From assembly GCF_002086275.1 (NCBI RefSeq), contig NZ_MVHT01000063.1:1-39784 (forward strand): 39,784 bases of DNA, read 5' to 3'. Each line of letters starts with the position of its first letter. Within the stretch, counting starts at the first letter, position 1. Below, in pieces: positions 31,734 to 39,216 of this stretch. Source of the stretch: Mycobacterium intermedium. Its GTDB lineage: Bacteria; Actinomycetota; Actinomycetes; Mycobacteriales; Mycobacteriaceae. The translations under genes were made by a program, and so were the position numbers. Below the pieces are notes generated by a model. The model saw only the letters and a list, made by a program, of their open reading frames with translations. It was not told the DNA's origin and ran no database searches.

Positions 31734-32174
31734 CTAGGTCTTGGTGAAGGTCGTGGTCTCGTAGCCCTGTCCGAGTTTTGCGGTCAAAGTGGTTCCGTCG
31801 CTACTGAGGTTAAAGGTCGTATCGGTCCAGCTTGCGAACGAGCAATCCCTGGTGGACCACAGGCCGTGCTGCCCGGCATATGTACCCGCTCCCGTTGATT
31901 TGAACTTTGCGATTACCGTGCCGGACGGCAGATCGCAGGAGCTGCCCGTGACCCGCACCGGGGTCTTGGCCGTTTCGGTATATACATCGCCTTCAAGGGT
32001 CATCGTGACCGTTGCCGGCGCGCCGTACTTCACGTTCCAGTCCCCGAGGACGGGATCCTTCTCGGGAGATGCCAACGCGCCCGGGCTGCTCGAAAGAAGC
32101 AAAGCCGCGGCGAGCACCAAGGCAATGATGTGGCCAAACAGGTAATGGCACGCGCCGCAGGAACGATGGTTCAT
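31734..32174 (-). CDS. Secreted protein, beta-rich, function unknown
   Basis: From the ATG at 32174 (GGGAGGATCC just upstream) the protein is 146 residues; the longer upstream frame has no support. It has a signal peptide, with a hydrophobic core HIIALVLAAALLLSSSPGA and probable cleavage near ALASPEKDP. The mature part is rich in Thr, Ser and Gly with alternating beta pattern (DWNVKYGAPATVTMTLEGDVYTETAKTPVRV, SSCDLPSGTVIAKF, TRDCSFASWTDTTFNLSSDGTTLTAKLGQ) and two Cys likely to pair. This resembles small extracytoplasmic beta-barrel or lipocalin-like proteins of mycobacteria, but I cannot name a family. It lies 37 bases downstream of the MerR pseudogene end on the opposite strand and upstream of the broken cyclase. 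Confidence 0.75.
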   Translation of the reverse strand: MNHRSCGACHYLFGHIIALVLAAALLLSSSPGALASPEKDPVLGDWNVKYGAPATVTMTLEGDVYTETAKTPVRVTGSSCDLPSGTVIAKFKSTGAGTYAGQHGLWSTRDCSFASWTDTTFNLSSDGTTLTAKLGQGYETTTFTKT

Positions 32175-32302
32175 GGATCCTCCCGGGATTGCGCAACTAC
32201 AGCCGCGGCCGTTGCGCGTGCGAGTGATAACCAGGACCATTGTCGGCCGCCTCGCCCGGCTTGTCGACGACCGCGCGGTCGCAGTGGTTCGGATGTAAGC
32301 CC

Positions 32303-33816
32303 TCAACCGGCCATCGCGGGGTCGAGGCCGAAGACCTCTGCTGGGGCTGACTTGCCCTTCAGCGCATAAGCCCCCCGCTCGACCAGTCCGGGCAGTCCGG
32401 AAGCCATGGCGTCGACGGTCTGCTGGGTGAGAAGGATGGCGTCGCCCGTCGTCTTGGTGAGCTGCTCGACGCGGGCCGCGACGTTGACGGTGTCACCGAT
32501 CAGGGTGAACTCCAGTTTGCCTCCACCCCCGATGGTCCCCGCGATCACTACCCCCGTGTTGATCCCAATGCCGATGTGAAGCTGTCCGCCAAATCGCTCG
32601 GCGACCAGGCGATGTATCAACACCGCAACGCTCACCGCGGCGTCAGCGTGATCGGCGAGGTCGTTGGGGCGCCGAAGACGGCCAGTGCGCCGTCACCGAG
32701 GAACTTGTTGACGTGCCCACCGGCCTCGACGACGGCCGGCACAACGATGTCGAACAGTGCGTTGAGGCGAATGACAGTGTCCTCAGCGGTATTTGCGTCG
32801 GCGAAGGAGGTGAAGTCGCGAATGTCAATGAACATCACTGTGACCTCGCGGCGCTCACCGGTGAAGACGTCGTCGCCCTGCTCGAGCAGCCGCGCCGCCA
32901 GCGCCGGATCGACGTAAGTCCCAAAAGCCGTCTGAAGTCGTTGTCGCTCTGCCAAGCCCGCTTGCATGCGATTGAATGAGGCCGCCAGCGCACCTAGGTC
33001 ATCATCCTGCACCACCGGCAAGCGGCGGCTATAGTCCCCAGCCGCAACGCGTTTGGTGCCTTCGGCAAGCTCCGCGATAGGCCGCAGGGATGGAGCGAAC
33101 GCGGCACCGACCGTCAATGGAACACCGATGCCCACAGTCAGGGCAAACCCAATCGCTACCCAAAGCAGGGGCGGTTGGCGCACCCCACCGAATACAGCCA
33201 TCAGCATTGCGCTTTCGATTGCGAACGCCAACGCGACGCCGAGCATGGATATCTCCGACCAGGTGGCGAAGGTCGGGCGCGAGCGCGGTAGGGCGTCGCC
33301 AATGGTGGTGTCGCCGATCAGCGAGACCCGCACCGGCCGCATCACCGCCTCGACCAGACTATGCACCCCGATCAACTGGCACGGACCCTGAATTGTGGCG
33401 CCCACGACCGCATACTGGACAAGTCTTGATGGACTGCTTCCGGCAACGGTTCCCACCGCGACCGAAAACGCCGCGGCAAGAACGCCGTTGATGATCACCA
33501 AGCGGACCGGCGCTTTTCGCGCCCAGTTGTAGGTGGCCTGCAGCGTTGCGGTCCGATCAATTTGCTCCCGTTTGGCCCAATGCTCAACCTGCCGCCAGAC
33601 TCCGCGTCCGGGAGGACCCAGCAGGCATACCAACATCAGCACCGCGATGACGGTGAGTCCCGTCGCCTCGAGGTACCGGGTCGACTCCTCGAAGGTCACG
33701 ATGACAACTGCCAGGAAAAGGTAGATCGGCAAGGCCAGCATCACCACCACCCCGGCCAGTACCCATGAATACCTCGCTCCGTGGCGGTTCCATGCCGCCT
33801 GCAGGATGCGGTCCAT
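32303..33816 (-). pseudogene. TM-HAMP adenylyl cyclase broken by a one-base frameshift
   Basis: The gene is a close paralog of the intact cyclase at 34257-35783. From the ATG at 33816 it encodes the six-span membrane region, the HAMP linker (DYSRRLPVVQDDDLGALAASFNRMQAGL) and the first half of the class III cyclase domain with VMFIDIRDF and NKFLGDGALAVFGAP. At about 32666-32669 a run of G on the plus strand is one base short, so the frame shifts and ends at 32632. The second half (NDLADHADAAVSVAVLI..., GINTGVVIAGTIGGGGKLEFTLIGDTVNVAARVEQ) continues in another frame to 32303. The full domain would be complete if the base were restored, so this is a recent mutation, a slippage variant or a sequencing error. 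As read, the product lacks the second metal and nucleotide-binding half and should be inactive. Confidence 0.85.
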
Positions 33817-33934
33817 GGCGGAAGAGTAGACGTCCGACGCCGCCAGGTGTCGTTTCCTTGCGGCGAGCGTCCGACGATAAGGAGAACACCCCCCGGCCGC
33901 AACCGAGGATGTTCCGTCCTGCTGTACCTAGTGA

Positions 33935-34201
33935 GCGTGCCCGCTGACCGTGGCCATCGTCGGCCGCATAGCACTGAAGGGGCTAGAAGCCACCATCCAG
34001 GGAGACCTTGACGCACAGGGCGTCCTCGGGCTCAACGACAGTGTGCGCCCTGGGTACGAGCAGATCAGGGTCACGATCAAGGCCACCGGGGACTTCGATG
34101 ACAATCAGCTCGCCGAGCTCGCCAGCCTCACTCGCTACTCGCCCGTCCGCGACTTAGTCAGCAACCCGGTCCCCCTCGCCATCGATCTAACCCGGGCCTG
34201 A
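33935..34201 (+). pseudogene. OsmC family protein remnant (N-terminus missing)
   Basis: A plus-strand frame from 33935 to the TGA at 34201 reads ACPLTVAIVGRIALKGLEATIQGDLDAQGVLGLNDSVRPGYEQIRVTI...SPVRDLVSNPVPLAIDLTRA. It matches the C-terminal two thirds of OsmC/Ohr-like proteins, from the conserved Cys-Leu-Thr region to the SPV...NPVPV end. Stops TAG and TGA lie immediately in front in frame, and no ATG with a ribosome site gives the missing ~60 residues, so the gene is truncated. OsmC proteins detoxify organic peroxides. It lies between the two cyclase genes, on the opposite strand, marking past rearrangement or decay at this spot. Confidence 0.65.
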
Positions 34202-34256
34202 GTGACCCGGACGGTGTCGGCTCCATCCCCTGTCCCTGCCGACGAGAGTTCGACAT

Positions 34257-35783
34257 TCAGCCGAGCAGATGAGGGTTGACCGCTGGATCGAGTCCGAAAA
34301 GCGTTATCGGGGCCGACTTGCCCTTCAGTGCGTGAGCACCCCGGTCGGCAAGTCCGGGTGGTCGAGAACCCAAGGCCGCTACGGTCTGCTGAGTCATAAG
34401 AATCACGTCACCGGTGATTTTCGTGAGCTGCTCGACGCGGGCCGCCACATTGACGGTGTCACCAATGAGGGTGAACTCGAGTTTGCCACCGCCGCCAATG
34501 GTTCCGGCGATCACAACGCCGGTATTTATCCCGACGCCGATGCGAAGCCTCCCACCGAGTCGCTCGGCGACATGGCGGCTGATCGATACCGCGGCCCTGA
34601 GCGCGGCGTCGGCATGCTTCGCAAGTTCGTTGGGAGCGCCGAAGACGGCCAGAGCGCCGTCGCCGAGGAACTTGTTCACGTGACCACCAGCCCCGACGAC
34701 GGCAGGCACGACGATCTCGAACAATGTATTGAGATGAGCGACGGCTTCCTCTGCGGTGTGTGCCTCGGCGAACGGTGTGAAATCGCGGATATCGACGAAC
34801 ATCACGCTCACTTCGCGGCGTTCGCCGGTGAACACGTCATCGCCTTGCTCGAGCAACCGCGCCGCCAGGGACGGATCGACGTAAGTCCCAAACGCGGCGT
34901 GAAGTCGTTGACGCTCGGCCAAACCGGCCTGCATGCGGTTGAACGACGCCGCCAATGCGCCAAGATCATCGTCTTGAACCACCGGCAGACGTCGCGAATA
35001 GTCCCCGGCCGCAACCCGTTTAGTGCCCTCGGCAAGATCCCGAATCGGCTGCAGCGACGGCCCGAACACACTGATGACGGTGATCGGCACGGCGAAGCCC
35101 AGGGTCAACACACAGCCGATGGCCAGCCACAGCAGTGGGGACTGCTCGGATTGATCGAACTCGCCCGCCACCGTCGCGCCCGCGAGGGAGAAACCGAACG
35201 CGACCGAGAGGATGCACAAGTTCGACCACGCGGCGAAGGTGGGGCGCGACCGGGGCAGGGAGTCGCCGATCCCGGAGTTACCGGCGATGGCGGCCCGTAC
35301 CGGTCGCATGGGCCCTTCCGGCACGCTGTGCACACCGATCAGGTGTGTGCCGGCCCCGACAACGCCACCCAGGACGGCATACTGGATCAACCGCGGTCCC
35401 CCCGCGCCCGCAATGACGCCAACGACGAACGACAGCAGGGCGCCGCATACGGTGACGGCCGCTAACCCACGCAGAACGGCACGACGAGACCAGGTATAAG
35501 TGGCCTCCAGTGCCTTCGCCGGATCCACCGCTTCACCCGCTGCCCATCGCTCGACAAGCCGCCATGCGCCGCGGCCGGGCAGGACAATCCCGTACGCCAG
35601 CATCAACATCGCAACGGCGGCGGCGGTCGCCGCTTGGAGGTAGTGACCCGATTTCTCGAAAGTCACTATGGCACAAGACAAGAAAAGGTATATCGGGAAC
35701 GGCACCAGGACGGAGACCCCGTAGATCACCCACGAGTACTGCGCGCCGAACCGGTCCCACGCCCACTTCACGAAGCGGTCCAT
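34257..35783 (-). CDS. Membrane adenylyl cyclase, TM-HAMP-class III (Rv1318c-Rv1320c/Rv3645-like)
   Basis: This 508-residue protein makes cAMP from ATP. About six membrane spans (~18-42, 52-70, 105-127, 134-152, 188-205, 218-240) precede a HAMP linker (~240-292, with KRVAAGDYSRRLPVVQDDDLGALAASFN) and a class III cyclase domain (~320-490). Metal ligands D331 (VDIRDF) and D375 (KFLGDG), the ATP-selecting Lys371 and Asp442 (LIGDTVN), and the transition-state N445 and R449 are all present, so it should be active. The plan is that of M. tuberculosis Rv1318c, Rv1319c, Rv1320c and Rv3645. The ATG at 35783 is used. It is tandem with the frameshifted paralog at 32303-33816, so this copy probably supplies the activity alone. 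Confidence 0.93.
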   Translation of the reverse strand: MDRFVKWAWDRFGAQYSWVIYGVSVLVPFPIYLFLSCAIVTFEKSGHYLQAATAAAVAMLMLAYGIVLPGRGAWRLVERWAAGEAVDPAKALEATYTWSRRAVLRGLAAVTVCGALLSFVVGVIAGAGGPRLIQYAVLGGVVGAGTHLIGVHSVPEGPMRPVRAAIAGNSGIGDSLPRSRPTFAAWSNLCILSVAFGFSLAGATVAGEFDQSEQSPLLWLAIGCVLTLGFAVPITVISVFGPSLQPIRDLAEGTKRVAAGDYSRRLPVVQDDDLGALAASFNRMQAGLAERQRLHAAFGTYVDPSLAARLLEQGDDVFTGERREVSVMFVDIRDFTPFAEAHTAEEAVAHLNTLFEIVVPAVVGAGGHVNKFLGDGALAVFGAPNELAKHADAALRAAVSISRHVAERLGGRLRIGVGINTGVVIAGTIGGGGKLEFTLIGDTVNVAARVEQLTKITGDVILMTQQTVAALGSRPPGLADRGAHALKGKSAPITLFGLDPAVNPHLLG

Positions 35784-36004
35784 GGCGCGAGACTAGACGC
35801 ATCTGATGGCTGAGCCACTAAAACGCCCCGGCCAGCTGAACGGGTTAGAAGCGGTTGTGTGCGTCGATCGAGTGTTAGCTATACGGAGCGGTGGCGCGGC
35901 CCCCTCCGCAAGGGGCTCCTCCTCCCGGCCCGCTCTGGACCGGTCGGTTACGCGGGTGCCGAATCTTGCGAGCGCGAGCGACGAATCGCGCAGCGGCGTT
36001 TCAT

Positions 36005-36436
36005 CTAAGCGAGATCTAGGTGTATGAATTCGATCTGGATTCCGTCAGGATCGACGAAGTCAAAGATGTGTGCGCGACCGTCTGCCGCTTCCCGAAGGGC
36101 TGACCGCGCCACCCCTCGAACGTCAAGCCAAGTCGCCCACGCCTGCAACTCATCCAAAGACGTCGCCGTCAATGCGAAGTGATCGAGGCCGGTACGCATC
36201 GGGTGGAATCGCTCCCCCTCGTTACCTGAATGTTCGTAGAGATCAAAGATGCATCCGCCCAGGGAAAGGATAGCCATGCGACCGATAAACGACGGACTCG
36301 TGCCGCCGTGCGGTCCAACCAAGAGATCTGCTCCCAGCACGTCGCGATAGAAGCCCATGCTGCGCTCAAGGCTCGTCACAGAAATCCCGAGGTGATGCAG
36401 TCCGGCCAAGTGCGGGCGATCACAGCCACGATCCAC
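36005..36436 (-). CDS. VOC (glyoxalase/dioxygenase) family protein
   Basis: The 143-residue protein has a vicinal-oxygen-chelate fold made of two beta-alpha-beta-beta-beta units. Unit one has LHHLGISVTSLERSMGFYRDVLGADLL and IFDLYEHSG; unit two has LDHFALTATSLDELQAWATWLD and FDFVDPDGIQIEFIHLDLA. Candidate metal ligands are the His in LHHLG, the Glu in LYEHSG, the His in LDHFAL and the Glu in QIEFIH. The start is a GTG at 36436, since no suitable ATG lies nearer and the fold begins about ten residues in. It is downstream of groEL on the same strand but separated by a strong terminator hairpin, so it has its own expression. Substrate unknown; glyoxalase, fosfomycin-type or ring-cleavage chemistry are all possible. 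Confidence 0.85.
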   Translation of the reverse strand: MDRGCDRPHLAGLHHLGISVTSLERSMGFYRDVLGADLLVGPHGGTSPSFIGRMAILSLGGCIFDLYEHSGNEGERFHPMRTGLDHFALTATSLDELQAWATWLDVRGVARSALREAADGRAHIFDFVDPDGIQIEFIHLDLA

Positions 36437-36477
36437 AACCTAGATGGTGCCATTGACAGTGGTGTGGTGAAACGACA

Positions 36478-36504
36478 ACACCCCCGGCGACGAACCGGGG
36501 GTGT
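36478..36504 (-). terminator. Hairpin terminator downstream of groEL1
   Basis: A perfect 10-base stem, ACACCCCCGG (36478-36487) with CCGGGGGTGT (36495-36504), closes a 7-base loop 19 bases beyond the groEL stop. There is no U-tract on the minus strand, which is usual for mycobacterial intrinsic terminators. It separates groESL from the VOC gene. Confidence 0.75.
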
Positions 36505-36522
36505 CCTCGTAAACGGATCTAA

Positions 36523-38142
36523 CTAGTGCGCGTGCCCGTGATGACCATGACCATCGTCGGCAGACTCGGCGGGCTTGTCCACGACGGCCGTCTCCGTGGT
36601 CAGAATCATGCGCGCCACCGAAGAGGCGTTGAGCACCGCGGATCGGGTCACCTTGACCGGGTCGACAATGCCGGCGCCGGCCAGGTCACCGTATTCGAGC
36701 GTGGCCGCGTTCAGCCCGTGGCCTGGCGGTAGCTCAGTGACCTTACTGACCGCGACCGCGCCGTCCAGCCCGGCGTTCGCCGCGATCCAATACAGCGGTG
36801 CCGCAAGGGCATCGGAGAACGCGTTGACGCCCAGCAACTCGTCGCCACTGAGTTCCTCGCGCAGCGACTTCAGCGCCTCACGGGCATGGATGAGCGCGGA
36901 CCCACCGCCGGCGACGATGCCCTCTTCGACCGCAGCCTTGGCTGCAGCCACGGCATCCTCGACGCTTTCCTTGCGTTCCTTGAGCGCGGTCTCGGTCGCT
37001 GCGCCGACCTGGATGACGGCGACGCCACCGGCCAGCTTGGCCACTCGCTCCTGCAGCTTCTCGCGGTCCCAGTCGGAGTCGCTGGCCTCGATCTCGGCAC
37101 GCAGGGTCTTCACGCGGTGGGCAACGTCCTCCGCCGAGCCTGCGCCGTCGACGATGATGGTCTCGTCCTTGCTCACCACCACGCGTCGCGCCGAACCCAA
37201 GACGTCGAGACCGACCTCGCGCAACACCAGTCCGGTGTCGGGAGTGATCACCTGGGCTCCGGTGACCACAGCGAGGTCCTGCAGGAATGCCTTGCGGCGG
37301 TCGCCGAAGTACGGCGCCTTGACCGCTACGGCCTTGAGCGTCTTGCGGATGGCGTTGACGACCAGTGTCGCCAGCGCTTCACCTTCAACGTCTTCGGCGA
37401 TGATCAGCAGCGGCTTGCCGGACTCGGCGACCTTCTCCAACAGCGGCAGCAGGTCAGGCAACGAGCTGATCTTGTCCTGGTGCAACAGGATCAGCGGGTC
37501 CTCGAGCACGGCCTCCTGGGAGTCGAAGTCGGTGACGAAGTAGGCCGACAAGAATCCCTTGTCGAAGCCAACGCCCTCGGTGAACTCCAGTTCGGTGTTC
37601 AGCGTCGACGATTCTTCGACGCTCACCACGCCGTCGTGGCCGACCTTGCTCATCGCCTCGCCGACCAGATCACCGATGACGGCGTCCCGCGAGGAAACGG
37701 TCGCCACCTGGGCGATGGCTTCCTTGCCGGAAACGGGTGTGGCCGAGGCCAACAGCGCCTCCGACACCGCGTCGGCGGCCTTACTGATGCCCGACCCCAA
37801 CGCGATCGGGTTGGCGCCGGCGGCAACCAGGCGCAGCCCGGCCTTCACCAACGCCTGCGCCAGGACGGTTGCGGTGGTGGTGCCGTCGCCGGCGACGTCG
37901 TTGGTCTTGGTGGCCACCGACTTCACCAGCTGGGCACCCAGGTTCTCGAACGGGTCCTCCAGGTCGATCTCACGGGCGACCGTGACGCCGTCGTTGGTGA
38001 CCGTGGGCCCGCCAAAAGCCTTGGCCAGCACCACATGCCGGCCACGCGGACCCAGCGTCACCCGTACCGTGTCGGCGAGCTTGTCCAAGCCCGCCTCGAT
38101 GGCGCGACGCGCGATTTCGTCGTACTCAATCAGCTTGCTCAT
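36523..38142 (-). CDS. groEL1: 60-kDa chaperonin GroEL1 (His-rich C-terminus)
   Basis: The 539-residue chaperonin begins MSKLIEYDEIARRAIEAGLDKLADTVRVTLGPRGRHVVL and has the ATPase motifs TNDGVTVAR and VAGDGTTTATVLAQAL, the apical domain with LSAYFVTDFDSQEAVLEDPLILL, and AALEEGIV-type AAAKAAVEEGIVAGGGSALI. The C-terminus, DDGHGHHGHAH, is the histidine-rich tail of mycobacterial GroEL1 rather than the Gly/Met tail of GroEL2. GroEL1 works with GroES and is linked in mycobacteria to biofilm lipid synthesis, and its His tail can bind metals. The ATG at 38142 has GGAAGGA upstream and follows groES by 80 bases with a hairpin between. Its close match to M. tuberculosis GroEL1 is recognised from memory. 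Confidence 0.97.
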   Translation of the reverse strand: MSKLIEYDEIARRAIEAGLDKLADTVRVTLGPRGRHVVLAKAFGGPTVTNDGVTVAREIDLEDPFENLGAQLVKSVATKTNDVAGDGTTTATVLAQALVKAGLRLVAAGANPIALGSGISKAADAVSEALLASATPVSGKEAIAQVATVSSRDAVIGDLVGEAMSKVGHDGVVSVEESSTLNTELEFTEGVGFDKGFLSAYFVTDFDSQEAVLEDPLILLHQDKISSLPDLLPLLEKVAESGKPLLIIAEDVEGEALATLVVNAIRKTLKAVAVKAPYFGDRRKAFLQDLAVVTGAQVITPDTGLVLREVGLDVLGSARRVVVSKDETIIVDGAGSAEDVAHRVKTLRAEIEASDSDWDREKLQERVAKLAGGVAVIQVGAATETALKERKESVEDAVAAAKAAVEEGIVAGGGSALIHAREALKSLREELSGDELLGVNAFSDALAAPLYWIAANAGLDGAVAVSKVTELPPGHGLNAATLEYGDLAGAGIVDPVKVTRSAVLNASSVARMILTTETAVVDKPAESADDGHGHHGHAH

Positions 38143-38166
38143 CAGGGTCCTTCCCCACTACGCATG

Positions 38167-38213
38167 CCGCCCCGGAAATCGCCCGCGGTGGTACGCGGGG
38201 ATCGCCGGGGCGG
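38167..38213 (-). promoter_or_regulatory. Hairpin in the groES-groEL intergenic region
   Basis: CCGCCCCGG (38167-38175) and CCGGGGCGG (38205-38213) are perfect 9-base inverted arms around a 29-base loop, in the 80-base gap between the two chaperonin genes. In mycobacteria the groESL transcript is known to be processed between the genes. This hairpin could be the processing signal or an attenuator; that role is inferred. Confidence 0.55.
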
Positions 38214-38222
38214 AACACGGTT

Positions 38223-38525
38223 CTACTTGGAAACGACAGCCAGCACGTCGCGCGCCGACAGAATGAGGTATTCCTCACCGCCGTACTTGATTTCGGTGCC
38301 GCCGTACTTGCTGTAGATGACGGTGTCACCTTCGGCGACGTCCAGCGGGATCCTCTTCTCGCCGTCCTCGTCCCAACGGCCGGGGCCGACTGCGACGACA
38401 GTGCCCTCTTGGGGCTTCTCCTTGGCGGTGTCGGGAATGACCAGACCGGAAGCGGTCGTGGTTTCGGCCTCGTTGGCCTGCACGAGAATCTTGTCCTCGA
38501 GTGGCTTGATGTTCACCTTCGCCAC
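38223..38525 (-). CDS. groES: 10-kDa co-chaperonin GroES
   Basis: The 100-residue GroES is nearly identical by eye to M. tuberculosis GroES (MAKVNIKPLEDKILVQANEA ... EEYLILSARDVLAVVSK); one visible change is KYGGEEYL where I recall KYNGEEYL. It forms the heptameric lid of the chaperonin. The mobile loop is around ETTTASGLVIPD. The start codon is GTG at 38525, with GGAGGG upstream. It is the first gene of the heat-shock operon and lies about 170 bases downstream of the CIRCE element. In M. tuberculosis groES sits next to tsaD (gcp); here no such gene is seen upstream, only a long gap and then a PE_PGRS gene. Confidence 0.97.
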   Translation of the reverse strand: MAKVNIKPLEDKILVQANEAETTTASGLVIPDTAKEKPQEGTVVAVGPGRWDEDGEKRIPLDVAEGDTVIYSKYGGTEIKYGGEEYLILSARDVLAVVSK

Positions 38526-38694
38526 GATTGGAGCCCTCCACTATTTGGATCGGGTCCGGGACCGCGAGCCCCGGACCGAGTTGACGGCCGCTCGGGGCAT
38601 CCCCCGAACGTCCGAATTACCAGGTGTTCGGCAGTCTTCCGGTGCCCTCGCGCCGTCGTCGCGGGTGCCGACACTGGGGCTTTCCGACTGCCAC

Positions 38695-38726
38695 CTAGCA
38701 CTCTATACACGAGAGTGCTAGCACTC
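38695..38726 (-). promoter_or_regulatory. CIRCE operator (HrcA site) with an extra half-site
   Basis: CTAGCACTC (38695-38703) and GAGTGCTAG (38713-38721) form the classic 9-9-9 CIRCE inverted repeat bound by the HrcA repressor. A third half-site, CTAGCACTC at 38718-38726, overlaps the second, so GAGTGCTAGCACTC (38713-38726) is itself a perfect palindrome. This is strong evidence for heat-shock control of groESL. Confidence 0.93.
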
Positions 38727-38728
38727 AA
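38700..38728 (-). promoter_or_regulatory. Probable groES promoter overlapping CIRCE
   Basis: On the minus strand TTGAGT (-35 like, 38728-38723) and TAGAGT (-10 like, 38705-38700) are 17 bases apart and both lie inside the CIRCE half-sites, so bound HrcA would block RNA polymerase. Consensus quality is moderate; the start of transcription is inferred to be near 38692. Confidence 0.55.
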
Positions 38729-39216
38729 GGGTACCCCGGTGCTTCCGTGTCGACGAGATGCGTTGGCCGTGCGCGAGACGGCGGGTCGGAACGACGACGT
38801 CACGCCGTCAAGAGCGTCATTTCGCCAGGTTATTGGTGGGCGCGCGTGGCCACCAACGACGTTACGCATATCCGAAGGCGGCACATTTCGCCTTCCGCGA
38901 AACGTTGACAAGCGGGGACCACGATCCCCATTACCAAACTGGCGCCGGAAGGCCGTAATTACGCGCGGTGGCGGACTCGGGAACGAGCGGGCACCCCGTG
39001 GAAGATAGTTGAATCCGCCACAATACCAACACAGTTCGGCTGACGTGGATAGACAAAGAATCAACGTGGAGCAAATTAATATCCATAGAATCAGGCTGCA
39101 GAAATTGGAGTCGCGAACCTGAAACCCCACGGTATGGTCCGCTCCAATTGCCTTCTACGTCTCGCGGATTCTGGCTGGATCCTGCTGAGATCGTCTTCCG
39201 AAATGGAGCCTTAAGT
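38729..39216. other. Gene-free stretch between groES promoter and PE_PGRS
   Basis: About 490 bases hold no convincing gene. Open frames here have poor codon use and no ribosome site or recognisable product. I see two weak inverted repeats (TTGGTGG at 38833-38839 with CCACCAA at 38850-38856, and the hairpin at 38872-38897). The part after about 39000 is AT-richer and is probably the long 5' leader and promoter of the PE_PGRS gene, with no clear -35/-10 pair. Confidence 0.6.
38872..38897. repeat. Imperfect hairpin in the groES-PE_PGRS gap
   Basis: CCGAAGGCG (38872-38880) pairs with CGCCTTCCG (38889-38897) with one mismatch around an 8-base loop. It is not next to a gene end, so a terminator for a small unseen transcript or a chance repeat are both possible. 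Confidence 0.35.

Noticed and set aside
34269..35465. A 398-codon plus-strand frame opposite the cyclase
   Set aside because: Antisense shadow; the minus-strand cyclase has all catalytic residues.
35884..35930. GCCCC...GGGGC inverted repeat as a terminator
   Set aside because: Only five base pairs, not next to any gene end; probably chance in GC-rich DNA.
36886..38316. A 476-codon plus-strand frame opposite groEL1 and groES
   Set aside because: Antisense shadow of a highly conserved gene; no start signal.
38513..39130. A 205-codon minus-strand frame between groES and the PE_PGRS gene
   Set aside because: It runs over the CIRCE and promoter region, has no ribosome site and gives no recognisable protein.
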